64,000 nucleotides of DNA from contig JAYESD010000008.1 in assembly GCA_036927565.1 (NCBI GenBank), positions 168,974,922 to 169,038,921 of the forward strand. Direction: 5' to 3'. This stretch comes from Tuctoria greenei (lineage: Eukaryota; Streptophyta; Magnoliopsida; Poales; Poaceae). The notes under the pieces were generated by a model. It was given only the letters and a program-made list of their open reading frames with translations, was not told the DNA's origin and did not search any database. Position 1 is the stretch's first letter; each line of letters starts with the position of its first letter. A program made the position numbers and the translations under genes. Positions 34,699-45,447 of this stretch are shown piece by piece.

Positions 34699-37600
34699 AT
34701 GGAGTTGGGTCTGTGCGAGAGTTGCTTGAAGACCGACATCGATTTGAAGAAGGTCCGGGCCCTCATGGGGTGGTCCTCGGACTTCTTCAACCACTTGGTC
34801 CGTGCCGGCGGAGAGCTCCCCTTCGAGAAGGAGCGCGCCGGCGAAATGGTGTACTTTTCTTCGTACGCCATGGTGGGGTTGATCCCACCTTTTTCTTCCT
34901 TCTTCTTGATGCTGCTAGACTTCTATGGTCTTCAGCTGTACCACCTTGGCCCTCACTCCATTCTCCTCGTGTCTATCTTTGTCCACTTCTGTGAGATGTG
35001 GGTGGGCATCCCCCCTGCATCGACCTCTTCCGGACCTTCTTCACCGTCCACACCACCGGCCGGAGCAATGAGTACCTTGGCTTCTACTACTTTGTGAAGC
35101 GCAAGAAGTGCCCATTCAAGTACCTCCGGTCGTTCCCTTCCGGGAAGTGGGATGACTGGAAGAAAGATTGGATAGTCGTCAGGGTGGAGGAGCACGAAAG
35201 GTTGGAGCTGCCCGACGGTCTGCCCGGCATCGACACGACGATCTGGAGTGAGGTTCTGGTGCTGGCGGAAGCTTTCAACCCCGCCTTGACCAGGATCCGC
35301 CAATGCGTGGAGGGAGGATTGACCCCTCAGGCGGTATTCTGCAATTTCCTGGCCAACAGGTGGGCACCGCTGAAGAGGAGGGAGAAGCTCGCTTGGGCCC
35401 TCAACAGCGTGATGGACGAGGACCGGGTTGAGACCGGGTTGAAGTCCAACATGGTGGGGAAAACCTTGGAGTTCCACCTCAAGAAATTCCAGCACGGCAT
35501 CGATGTCGACGGTGATGACTTGACCCCACCGTCGGCCTTTCTCCCTCTGAACATGGAAGTGGAGTTCAGCAGGGAGCTCCGGCGGACGATGCCCGCACTT
35601 GATGACCTTGGTGTCATCGAGAGAAGATATACCACCCGGGTGGCGATCCCCAGAATGCCCGAAGATGGCTCCGTCCCTACCCCACAGCCGAGGGTCGAGG
35701 TCGTCGGCAAGGGCAAGGAGCTGGCGGATGAGCCGGAAAGCCGGAAGAGGAAGCTGCGACACGCCAACGGAAGGTCCTTCAGGCCCTCTACTTCCGCCTC
35801 GGTTCCTTCTCCCCAGAGGGGAAGATCTTCTACCGCCGTGGCAGCTGTCCCCGTAGTGGGGTCCTTCCGGAACGATACTGTTCCTGCAGTGGGATCCTCC
35901 CGGAGCGCGTCTGTCCCCGTGTTGGGATCCTCCTGGGGTGCTAGCTCCGGGCGCACGACTCCGGCACCTGGGACGGTGGGAGCCTCCAGGTCCAGGGGTT
36001 CCTCCCGATCGAGGAGAGCCTCGACCCGGGAAACGCCCGTGGCTGCGACAAGTTCTGGGGGGCCTTCTGGAGCTTCTACGCCGACCGTGGCCAGCCCGGA
36101 ACGTCCAGGAAAAAGGTTCCGCGCAAGCTGGTGTGGAAGCCTTCCAAGGTAATTTTTAATCTTTACCTTGGTTAACTATTTAATTGTAGCAATTGTTTGT
36201 TAATTTTCTCCGTTCATCATTTGCAGCGTCTCCAAGAAGGGGAGTGAAGCTCCGCCCTCAGCCACAGTGTCTGAGGCCGTGGGAGCTTCTGCTCCTGTCC
36301 CGGTGCCGCCCCAGGTGGTGGTTGAGGCTGCGACAGCTCCGGTGCCGGCTGTCGTGGTCATGGACCTCGGCTCGTCCCCAGAAGTTCCCGTGGTAGCGCC
36401 GGACCACGGGAGTGAAGACACGCCAGCGGCACCTGTCTCGGAGGTTGAAGCTCCGGGTCCTGGTGCTGCAGTGATGGAAGCTCCGGCTGTTGAGCCGGAG
36501 GAAGTAGTAGTCCCGGCCTCGGAGCCAGAAAGTGTTGAAGCCCCGGCGGTTGAGCCGGAGGTGACTGAAGCCCCGGCATGCGAGCCGGAGGTCGAGGTAG
36601 TTCCGGCAGTTGAGCCGGTTACCTCCGAAGCACCAGCCACTGAGCCGGTTATTGTTGGAGCTCCGGCCTCAGGGCCGATCGAAGTTGAAGATCCTCCGGC
36701 TCTTGAGCCGGTGGTCGAAGAGGCGATGGAGCTTGAGCCTCCTTCGGAAGAGGTGTCCAGACCGGAGCTAGTAGCAGCTCCTGCCCCGGAAGCGACGACG
36801 TCGGAGGTACCTGCGGCAGAGCTGGAGTGCCCAAGCGAAGTTGCTGGCCCCCTGCCTGAGGAGGTGAATGAAGACTTGGCGGCGGGGCCTTCTTCGATGG
36901 CGACTGAGGCCATCCCGGAGGACGGCCCTAGTGCCTTGGAAGCTCAGGCGTCCACTCTCGTAGAGTGGGACCCAATTTTTGTGTGTGAAGACCCGCTGGA
37001 ACCAGCGGAGGAGACCCCAGCAGGTCCGGAGCTCATCCCGCTGTCGATGTCTATCGACAACGCCTGCTCCAGTCTGCGTCAAGTCCAATTGGCTTTCTTC
37101 CACGACAGCAAGGCTCTTGAAGAGGAGTGCCAAACCCTTAGGCGGTGGCGTAACCGGCTCTACTTCGAGACCAAGCTGGCGCAGTCGAGGCTAGCAGATG
37201 ACAAGGAGTGGATCAAGCGGGAGAAGATCCGCCTGGAGTACTGGGGAAAGCTGCTGGATGACAGGGAGAGCATGACTCATGCCCTCGACGCTCAATCCCG
37301 GGAGATCTAGGATCAGGCCAAAGCTGCCAATAACGCGGTCGATGCTCGGCACGAACAGCTTGGGGCCATTAACACCGCACTCATCAAGCACCGAGAGGCA
37401 CTTGAAGAGAGGGAGAGACGGCTCGAGGATGAAGAGCAGAAACTCCTGGAGCTACGGGATGATGTCCTGAGGAGGGAAGAGGAGCTCGCCGAGAAAGTAG
37501 CTCTGGCTGACAAGGGCCTCGAGGAGCGCGCCAAGAAATTGGAAGAGCGCTGCCAAGAGGAAGAGGAGAAGACCTGGGTGCGGGGGCAGGAATTCTACGA

Positions 37601-38191
37601 ATACGAGTGTGCCCTTGTTGCCCGGGAGAAAAAAGTGCAGGCTAGGGAGAAGGACCTGGTCGATCGCCGGAACAAGATCCACCTCCAGGAGGAGGAGCTC
37701 GGAAGACTCGAGAGGCGGGTTGCTGAAAAGATTTAGCAAAATGCCAAAGAAGTTGAGGGCCTCGCCCGTGAGAATTCCGAACTGACGGCGGCCAGGAGAT
37801 CCCTAGAAGAGATGAAGAGCTTAAGGACTGCGGACTCCCTATAGATTTGGGAGTTCCTGGGCAAGGCCAACGACGCGCTGACACCGATGGGTTTCAGCCC
37901 CGTGCGCTCGGATGATCCGGAGCCGGAGCCGGACCTTGCGCTGCAGGCGTTGAGCGCAGCAGGTAGCAAGCTCTCCAAGGTGGGCGATGTCATCGCGGAC
38001 CAACTGGAGGTTGAGGGGCAATCCCTGGCGAAGAACGTCGCAAAGTATGTGCTGACGTGCTACACTAGCCGGAACTCCCAATTTCCTCTGGACCCGGTGC
38101 TTGAAGGCCCCGTCGAAGGAGAAGGCGAAGCTACCCGAGCCAGCGTATCGGAGGTCCCCAGAAGGTCACCGAGTTCTTCCATAGGGTCTAG
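34699..38191 (+). pseudogene. Antisense additional gene (aORF) of element C
   Basis: Exon 1 34699-36148, intron 36149-36226 (GTAATT..TTGCAG), exon 2 36227-38191. Exon 1 codes for a 'putative gypsy type transposon' domain (DFFNHLVRAGGELPFEKERA; IFVHFCEMWVGIPP; RKKCPFKYLRSFPSGKWDDW; NRWAPLKRREKLAWALNS). Exon 2 has acidic EAPAVEPEV-type repeats (36470-36730), then a long coiled coil (about 37070-37830) and a C-terminal helical part (VGDVIADQLEVEGQSLAKNV). A one-base deletion near 35010 shifts the frame, and TAG codons at 37308, 37734 and 37842 break exon 2; each looks like a CAG-to-TAG change next to D or the expected Gln. Tat elements are known to carry such extra ORFs, function unknown. Confidence 0.8.
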
Positions 38192-39480
38192 GACCATCTC
38201 TTTAGCTCTGACTTGTAGTTTCTCTTCTTCTTCCTCAATTTTGTAATCCCTTGTCTCCAGATGTAATCTCCTGTCTCCAGATGAATGAAATCCCCAAAAT
38301 TTTTGCGAATTTCACTTTTTGTCTTCAACACCTTTATCTTCACTTGGCCCCCTGGTAGATGTACACAATTTGGTTGTGAACATGTACCAAAAGGATATTG
38401 TGTTTTTTTGAAGACTCATTTGCTCCAAACTTGTAGAATTTAGGTCCGAAGTCTTCGATAGTGAAGGTCTCCTGAGGTTGTCGGAGCTTAGAAGCTCTGG
38501 CATTGTCCATCGCTGGAGCTTGGTAGCTCCAGCAATAGCCTCTATCAACACGTAGAGCGTCGATAGTTAGTCCTCCGGGGTGTTGGAACTGAGTAGCTCC
38601 GGCAGTGACCTTTGCCAACACTTGGGTTGTTGGCAGCAGACTCCATTTACGGGGTCTTCTCACCATCTTTTATTCAGTGTCGACGGTTGACCCCCTTTGG
38701 GGAGTCGGAGCTTAGTTAGCTCCGGCTTTTCTCCATCAACGTAGACTTTATTTTTCCTACACACTTAAGTCAAGGAAAATAGTAAAATTCGTTCCTTGTC
38801 TATAATTTTGTCGCGGCTTACGATTCTCAAGAAAACTTTAAGTTGAACGCGATTTTAAATACAACCGGATGTGTTGCCTTTTCTCTTAGATTCAACTGTT
38901 CATGGACCCGCCTTACTTCGGTCTGCCAGGGTGTAGGTAGAGTGGCGTACTTAGGGTTCTTGACCAGGCTAAGTCGATAGCGCACTCCAGCCCTAGATTG
39001 GCTTGGCGGCTTTCAGGCGAGTTGGCCATGAATGATATTTGAATCCAAAAGAACTGACAATACAACTCGAATCGTATATAAACCGGTCGAACTAAAATTT
39101 CTTAAGAATTGCACATCTTTGTTATAGACAAGAAAGAGAAAAATAAAAATGTTGAGTCTGTACAAAATAAATGCACGTGGAGTCTATTTCACATGAAGAT
39201 GTCTTTCATTATAGGTTCGGGGTACAGGGGAAACAAGTACACTCTTAGGGTACGGAACCAGGCTAAGTGTGTTTGGTTTCTCGTTTGACCCAGGGTAGTT
39301 AGCCGCACTTTTAGTCCTGAGACTATGACAAGTGCTCCATGAGCTTTGCGGACCTTTCGGGAAAGGTCCGGCTGCTCTCCCGGAGGAACTACCCGACTCT
39401 GTACAATGACTCTATAACATACACCCCAAGTTACTCAAGACTCACCTCCGTAGTATTAAGTGTAGAACTTACGGAGGTGC
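38192..39480. other. Element C spacer between convergent antisense gene and pol
   Basis: It holds the 3' flank of the antisense gene (TGAATGAAAT at about 38282), GCTCCGG-rich repeats (38480-38650) and two CTTAGGGTACGG-like phrases followed by CCAGGCTAAG. D has the same order at 54963-56279. No open frame of note. Confidence 0.65.
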
Positions 39481-39488
39481 TCGATGTT

Positions 39489-41180
39489 CTAAGGATTCGA
39501 GAGAGGTGTCCCATCCTTGGTAGCCAAGCGAACGCTTCCAGGACGGGATACTTTGATCACTCGTAAGGGCCCCTCCCAGCCGGGGGAGAGTTTGTTTAAC
39601 CCTTCTCTGGATAGTATTCTCCGTAGCACCAGATCGCCTTCCTCGAGCTGTCGGTTGTGCACATGCTGCTGGTGATAACGCCGTAGAGCTTGGCGATATC
39701 GGGCATTACGAACAGCTGCTTGGCACCATCCCTCCTCGAGGAGGTCTAGGTCTTCACGTCGGAGCTGGTCCTGCGCGGCTTCGTCGAAGGTCCGGACCCG
39801 GAGCGAACCCAAGGTGATTTCCGGAGGAAGGATTGCTTCAGCTCCGTACACCAGAAAGAAGGGTGTTTCTCCGGTTGACCGGTTTGGAGAAGTCCTGTTG
39901 GCCCACAGAGTGGGCAGAAGCTCTTCGATCCAGTTGGCTCCGTGTTTTTTCAAGCGCTCATAGGTGCGCGTTTTGAGTCCTTTAAGGATTTCAGCATTTG
40001 CTCTCTCGGCTTGGCCATTGCTGGCTGGATGGGCTACGGAGGCGTAGCAAACTTGTATGTCAAGGTCTTTGCAATATCCTTGGAATGCGGAGCTTGTGAA
40101 TTGAGTCCCATTATCAGTGATGATTTTGTTTGGGACTCCAAATCTGCTTACAATGGATTGCAGAAAGTTGATAGCACATTGCTTGTTGATCGTCACAACT
40201 GGAGTTGCTTCCGGCCACTTGGTGAACTTGTCAATGGCGACGTACAGGAACTTGTAACCTCCGACGGCTCTTGGGAAGGGTCCCAAGATGTCCATCCCCC
40301 ACACAGCGAAGGGCCATGTAGGAGGTATCATTTGTAAGGGATGAGCCGGAGTGTGAATTTGCTTTACATGAAATTGACATGCTTTGCATTTTTTCACCAG
40401 CTCAGTTGCATCCTGGAGTGCTGTAGGCCAGTAGAAGCCATGCCGAAAGGCTTTACCAACCAGCGTGCGGGAAGACGCGTGGTTCCCACACTCGCCTCCA
40501 TGGATTTCTGCGAGGAGCTCGCAGCCTTCTTCCCTTGTGATGCACCGCATTAGGATGCCGTTGGCACCGCACCGGTAAAGATCCCCTTCTACCAGCGTGT
40601 ATCTTTTAGCCAATCTGACTACCCGGTCAGCGGATACATCGTCGTCAGGAAGGATGTTGTCTTTCAAGTAGTTCCGGATCTCCGAGATCCATGCATCGGA
40701 ACTTACTTGAGCATTTGAGTCTTGCGTGCTAGGTTGCTCGGAGCTTCCGGCAGCACCTACGACCCTTGATGGCTGCCATGGTAACAGGGCCATCGGGACC
40801 GTCAGCTTCGGGATGCTGATCTCGCCCCCTTCGCTCAGTTCGGCAGGTTGAGCTGTGGGTTTTGACAATCTCCGGACAAAATTTCCGTCAGGAGCCGGAG
40901 CTCCGGTTGACGCTTTCGTCGAGAGTTCATCGGCTTCAGCGTTGTGGGCACGCTGAACATGGTGTAGGTCTAGGACTTCAAAGTCCTTCTGAAGCCTCTG
41001 GACTTCTAGGAGGTAAGCAGCTAGCTGGAGATTGTTGCAGGAGCATTCACCCTTCACCTGCTTGATGATGAGCTGTGAATCTCCTTTGACCAGCAGTTGC
41101 TTGACACCATATGACAGTGCCACCTTTAGTCCGTAGATGAGTGCTTCATACCATGTTGTTGGTTGCCTTGAAGTCAAGGT
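39489..41180 (-). pseudogene. Element C RNase H C-terminal part and integrase
   Basis: One 562-codon open stretch. It starts with the RNase H tail (LIYGLKVALSYGVKQLLVKG), then the integrase zinc domain (GGECGNHASS..CKACQFHVKQ), and the core with catalytic D (VWGMDILGPF), D (ITDNGTQF) and E (NGQAERANAE). The C-terminal GPY/F-like end reads LSPGWEGPLRVIKVSRPGSV. Integrase inserts element DNA into the host chromosome. This domain is intact, but it is cut off from RT by upstream frame errors near 41150 and 41465. Confidence 0.85.
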
Positions 41181-42992
41181 GTACCATGTATTTTACTTTC
41201 TCCCCAGTCGGTGCAAGGAGAAGGATTCCAGCTTCGGCCCCCTGCTTCTGCATGGAGCCGTCAAAGTAGAGGGTCCAGTGAGGCTCGGTGAAGGTTGGAG
41301 CTTGATTCTCCGTCTTCTGCTCACTGGGGCCCATAGGGTTTGATGGAGAGAGAGTCCATTCTGCCACAAAATCTGCCAATGCTTAACTCTTGACTGCTTG
41401 TCTTGAAGTAAATTCAAGATCAAATTCAGCCAACTCCGCTGCCCACTTTGCAATATTCCCAGTGAATTGGGATTATGCAAGATTGCTCGTAGTGGGTAGG
41501 AGGTCACCACCGAGACTTTGTGAGCTTGGAAGTAATGTCGAAGCTTCCTGGAGGCAATAAGAACTGCATAGAGCAGCTTATGCACCTCTAGGTATCGAGT
41601 CTTGGCATCATGTAATACTTCACTGATGAAGTATACCAGGCGTTGAATGGTCCGGACCCTCCCGGAGGGGTCCGGAGCTTCCTCTTCACTGATCCGGACC
41701 CTCTCGGAGGGGTCCAGATTCTCTTCAAGGACCTCCGGGTTCTGGCTGGAGGAACCCGAAGCTTCTTCAGAAATGACCTGGACCCTCCCGGAGGGGTCTA
41801 GGTCTCCTGAAGAGACTTCTTGTGGGTTCGAATCTGGGAGCTGGGACCCAGACTCGCTTTCAGGAACTTTCGGACCTTCCCGAAGGGGTCTGGATTCCTG
41901 AGTGTGGGGTAGTTCCGGTCTCTCTGCAACCAGAACCATATTGACGACTTCGTCAGTAGCTGAAATGTAAAGCAATAAAGGCTCACTAGGGGTCGGAGCT
42001 ACCAGAATTGGTAGGGTGGTGAGGAACTGTTTCAGTTCATGGAATGCCTTTTCTGCTTCTTCGGACCATTGGAATGGTCCGGACTTCCTTAATAACTTGA
42101 AGAAGGGGAGTGCCCGTTCCGCCAGTCTTGAGATGAACCGGCTGAGGGCTGCTAGACATCCGGTTAATTTTTGGACGTCCTTGATGCGAGTTGGTGGCCA
42201 CATGTCTTCAATGGCTTTTATCTTCGCCGGATTAGCTTCTATGCCCCGGTGACTTACCAGGAAACCAAGAAGTTTTCCGGAGCTAACCCCAAACACGCAC
42301 TTGTCCGGGTTTAGCTTTGTGCGGGTGGCCCGCAGCTTGTCGAAGACAGCCTTCAAGGTGTCGAGGAGTGACTCCTTGTTTCTGACCTTGACCACGATGT
42401 CATCGACGTACACTTCCACTATGTCTCTAATGAGTTCTTCAAAAGTTTTGTACATAGCTCGTACAAAAGTTGAAGCTGCATTCTTGATACCAAAGGGCAT
42501 GGTTGTGTAGCAGTACAATCCATCTACTGTGATGAATGAAGTATGCTCTTCATCCTCCCTAGACATCCTGATTTGATGATACCCAGAATATGCGTCTAGG
42601 AAACACAGTAATTCACACCCGGAGGTGGAATCCACTATCTCATCTATTATACGTAGTGGGAATGGATCTTTTGGACATGCCTTATTTAGTGTGGTGTAGT
42701 CGATGCACATCCGAAGCTTCCCGTCGGCCTTGGGCACAACGACTGGGTTCGCCAGCCATTTTGGATGGAAGACTTCTCGGGTGAATCCGGCTTCGAGTAG
42801 CTTCTTCACTTCTTGTCGGATGAAGTTCTGCCGCTCTATGGATTACTTCCGAGGCTTTTGATGCACAGGCCGAGCATCGGGGTAGATCTTCAGATTGTGC
42901 TCAATCACTTCCCTGGGGATCCCAGGCATTTGTGACGGTTGCCAAGCAAACACGTCAACGTTAGCCCGGAGGAAAGTGATGAGCGTGAGTTC
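41181..42992 (-). pseudogene. Element C reverse transcriptase and RNase H
   Basis: RT motifs in order: VFHPKWLANPVVVPKADGKL, CFLDAYSGYHQIRMSREDEE, MPFGIKNAASTFVRAM and the YVDD box (IVEVYVDDIVVKV, about 42408). RNase H begins with LVAERPE, is interrupted by an acidic linker (41640-41935), and resumes VYFISEVLHDAKTRYLEVHK. Errors: TAA at 42843 (after RPVHQKPRK), a -1 deletion near 41465, TAA near 41383 (AVKS*A; D has Gln), and a -5 deletion near 41150 that restores the frame. Confidence 0.85.
41651..41894. repeat. Chain of four palindromes inside the RNase H linker
   Basis: Units like TCCGGACCCTCCCGGAGGGG with a mirrored TCCGGA end, at 41651-41676, 41693-41718, 41777-41802 and 41870-41894. 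They code for DPSGRVR/DPSERVR in the protein. D has four related units at 58478-58728. Confidence 0.85.
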
Positions 42993-43925
42993 CTATTTGT
43001 CGTTCAATCCTCCCGATATACGGGTGGTCTGAGCGGCATCGGAACCAATTTGGACGACTTTGACGGGAATGTCGGTGTCGCCGCTTGGCTGCACACGGGG
43101 TGCAGAGGTCGAGCCTCGTTGACGAATGCTCGGGGGTTTTGGAGCTTGCTCCTGCCTGGAGTCCTCCTCTTGCGCCGTGGTGAGTGCGTGGAGTTCCTCT
43201 AGAGCAGTTACTCCGGCGGTGCGATCTCCGCGGATCCGGAGAACGCCTACTGGTGTTGGCATCTTCAACACCAGGTATCCATAATGAGCAGCTGCCATGA
43301 ATTTGTATAAGGCAGGTCTACCCAAGATGGCATTGAAGGGTAAGTTGATCTGCGCGACGTCGAAGACCAACTTCTCGGTGCGGTACTTCTCCCGTGTCCC
43401 GAAGGTAACAGGTAGAGTAATAGCTCCGAGTGGGGTGATGGCCCCCGGACCTACTCCGGAGAAAGGTCGAGAGGGGTGGAGATCCGAAGGTTGGAGCTGA
43501 AGCTTAGTGAAAGCTTCGAAGCTGATGAGGTTGAGCCCCGAACCTCCGTCTACCATGACGTGGTGGAGCTGGATGTTGTTGATGGTAGGAGATACCATCA
43601 AGGGTAACTGTCCTGCTCCAACCATGCTCCGAGGACAATCTGAAGCATCAAAAGTGATGGCTGTGTCCATCCACTTTAGGTGAGGTTCCGGCCTGACTGT
43701 AGGGGCTACAGCGGCCATATCCCGACGCATAGTCTTGATGACGCGACGGGAGGTGATATCCCATGATCCACCAAAAATGGTGTTCATGGTCTTCCGACGC
43801 TCGTTGTCAGAGACGTCAGAATCATCATCGACGGAGGTGTAGACGGCCTTCAGGACCTTATTGGGATCCTGGAACCCTAACTCCTCTTCAGCCGGAGCTT
43901 CGTCGACCTTTTGCTTTCCTTCCCT
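42993..43925 (-). pseudogene. Element C protease
   Basis: Same frame as gag, just after its UAG. MNTIFGGSWDITSRRV leads into the aspartic protease with active site VMVDGGSGLNLIS near 43540 and RPFSGVGPGAITPLGAITLP, PFNAILGRPALYKFMAAAHY. It ends at a second in-frame UAG (42993), where element B has CAG (Gln). If both UAGs are read through, protease and RT would follow gag in one chain. Otherwise the copy is dead. Confidence 0.75.
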
Positions 43926-45410
43926 CTATCGGAAAGGAGATTCTTCCCAGCGCTTGCTGTAGCGCTCAGCAAGGTTTTGGACCTCCCAGCAGTCTTCCAA
44001 ACTGTGGCTGCCCGTCTTGTGAATGGGACACCATACTTTGGGTTTGCCACCGTCTTCAGAAGACGGTCGAGGTCGCTTCTCGGGGCGTGGCCCCCGGCCA
44101 CCCGGAGCTGCAGCAGCTGCAACGTTGGATGTGCCGGCCGACGGCTTCTTCTTGCCGTTGGTCTTCTTTTTCTTCTTGCCACTCCTGGAGGTAGCGGCTT
44201 CTTCTTTGGAGGGTTTCTTGTGATCCTCCGCGGCTGGTTTGGAGTGCATTTCACGGCCCTCCGTAGCTCTGGCACATTTATCTGCCAAGCTGAAGAGTTT
44301 TGTGACGCTGGTGATCTTTTTGATCGCCAGCTTCTCCAACATCTTCTTGTCCCGTACGCCCTGTCTAAATGCCACAATGACAGAGGCGCTAGAGATAGAA
44401 GGGATAGTGTTTCTTGCCCTAGAGAACCTTTGAATGAATGACCGCAAAGATTCTCCCCCTTTTTGCACGACCGCAAAAAGGTCCAGTTCAGTGCCTGGTC
44501 GGGTGTATGAACTCCCGAAGTTGGCAGTGAACTGATGGCACAGCTCCTCCCAACTGTTGATAGAGTTGGGTGGAAGGCTCATAAACCAGGACCTGGCGGT
44601 CCCAGTTAAGGCCACTGTAAAGTAATTGGCCATCACAGCCTCGTTTCCTCCAGCTGCCAAGATTGCAGTGGAGTATATCTGAAGAAATTCGGCGGGATTG
44701 ATAGTCCCGTCGAATTTTTTCGGCAGGTGAGGCCGGAACTTCTGTGGCCATCTAACCATGCGCAGGTGCATGGCTAGGGCTGAACAGCCTCCTCCTACTC
44801 CTTCCAGAGTAGAAAGGTCCTGAGCTTCCCGTCTTTCACGGGCTCGCTCAATATGGACATGGCCATCCTGCTGGCGGTATCGGCGATCAAGCTCCGCCCG
44901 GAGGTCATGAGTCGAAAGCCTGGATACTGTGTGAGTGCGTCGAGCCCCGGAGGGCAATGACGTCACTTGCTGAGATGCAGCACGTCTCCTACTATTGGAG
45001 GCGTGTGGACCAAGTCTTCCAGACAAAGTCCGCCGCTGCGACAGGGCTCGTCCCGAAGGAGGAGGATCCTGGTTGTTGAGGCGTTCAGCTGCTGCTGCAA
45101 CTAAATGCTCCACATCGGCCCTCCACTGCTCCAGTGCATCCCGAGATGCATCCGGAGGTGGCGGGCGCTGTAGAAGAGCACGCGTTGCATGGAGCGCATG
45201 TTCTGGGTTGTCATGATTTGCTGACGCAGTGATTGACGCCGGCGCACCATCACGCTGCCCAGCACGATTTGCTGGAGGAGATGGTGGAGGTGGGAGTGTG
45301 ACTCCTGCTGGTGCTGAGGCTCCTGCAGGTGGCTGCCTGTTGGAGGGATTGCCCCCAACAATCTGAGCAGCAGGTTGGCCATTGGATGATCCAGCAGCAG
45401 AGTTCACCAT
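43926..45410 (-). CDS. Element C gag, intact 494-codon frame
   Basis: Start at ATG 45410 (MVNSAAGSSNG), matching D's gag start. The N-terminal third is Pro/Gln/Ala-rich and probably disordered. The retrotransposon gag core follows (MVRWPQKFRPHLPKKFDGTI; FLQIYSTAILAAGGNEAVMA; SWEELCHQFTANFGSSYTRP; GESLRSFIQRFSRARNTI). A Lys-rich stretch (GKKKKKTNGKKKPS) and a C/H zinc-like motif (WCPIHKTGSHSLEDCWEV) end it. Gag forms the particle around element RNA. It stops at UAG 43926; D stops at the same codon. Confidence 0.85.
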   Translation of the reverse strand: MVNSAAGSSNGQPAAQIVGGNPSNRQPPAGASAPAGVTLPPPPSPPANRAGQRDGAPASITASANHDNPEHALHATRALLQRPPPPDASRDALEQWRADVEHLVAAAAERLNNQDPPPSGRALSQRRTLSGRLGPHASNSRRRAASQQVTSLPSGARRTHTVSRLSTHDLRAELDRRYRQQDGHVHIERARERREAQDLSTLEGVGGGCSALAMHLRMVRWPQKFRPHLPKKFDGTINPAEFLQIYSTAILAAGGNEAVMANYFTVALTGTARSWFMSLPPNSINSWEELCHQFTANFGSSYTRPGTELDLFAVVQKGGESLRSFIQRFSRARNTIPSISSASVIVAFRQGVRDKKMLEKLAIKKITSVTKLFSLADKCARATEGREMHSKPAAEDHKKPSKEEAATSRSGKKKKKTNGKKKPSAGTSNVAAAAAPGGRGPRPEKRPRPSSEDGGKPKVWCPIHKTGSHSLEDCWEVQNLAERYSKRWEESPFR

Positions 45411-45426
45411 TCTCGAAATCTCAGGC

Positions 45427-45446
45427 GCCCCTACCTGGTGCGCCAA
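45427..45446 (-). other. Primer-binding site of element C
   Basis: On the - strand TTGGCGCACCAGGTAGGGGC begins two bases inside the LTR edge, equal to the B and D sites apart from one G-to-A. Confidence 0.65.
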
Positions 45447-45447
45447 C

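Noticed and set aside
34953..35956. Large - strand open frames (up to 269 codons) opposite the antisense gene
   Set aside because: They are shadows of the + strand gene, which has the recognisable domain and shares stops and splice sites with element D.
36200..36913. Ser/Thr/Gly-rich repeat protein on the - strand (and 52577-53413 in D)
   Set aside because: It is the complement of the acidic PAVEP-type repeats of the antisense gene, where the frame bias of the repeat keeps the other strand open.
40341..40553. + strand frames within the integrase regions of C and D
   Set aside because: They lie opposite the conserved integrase frame and match no known protein.
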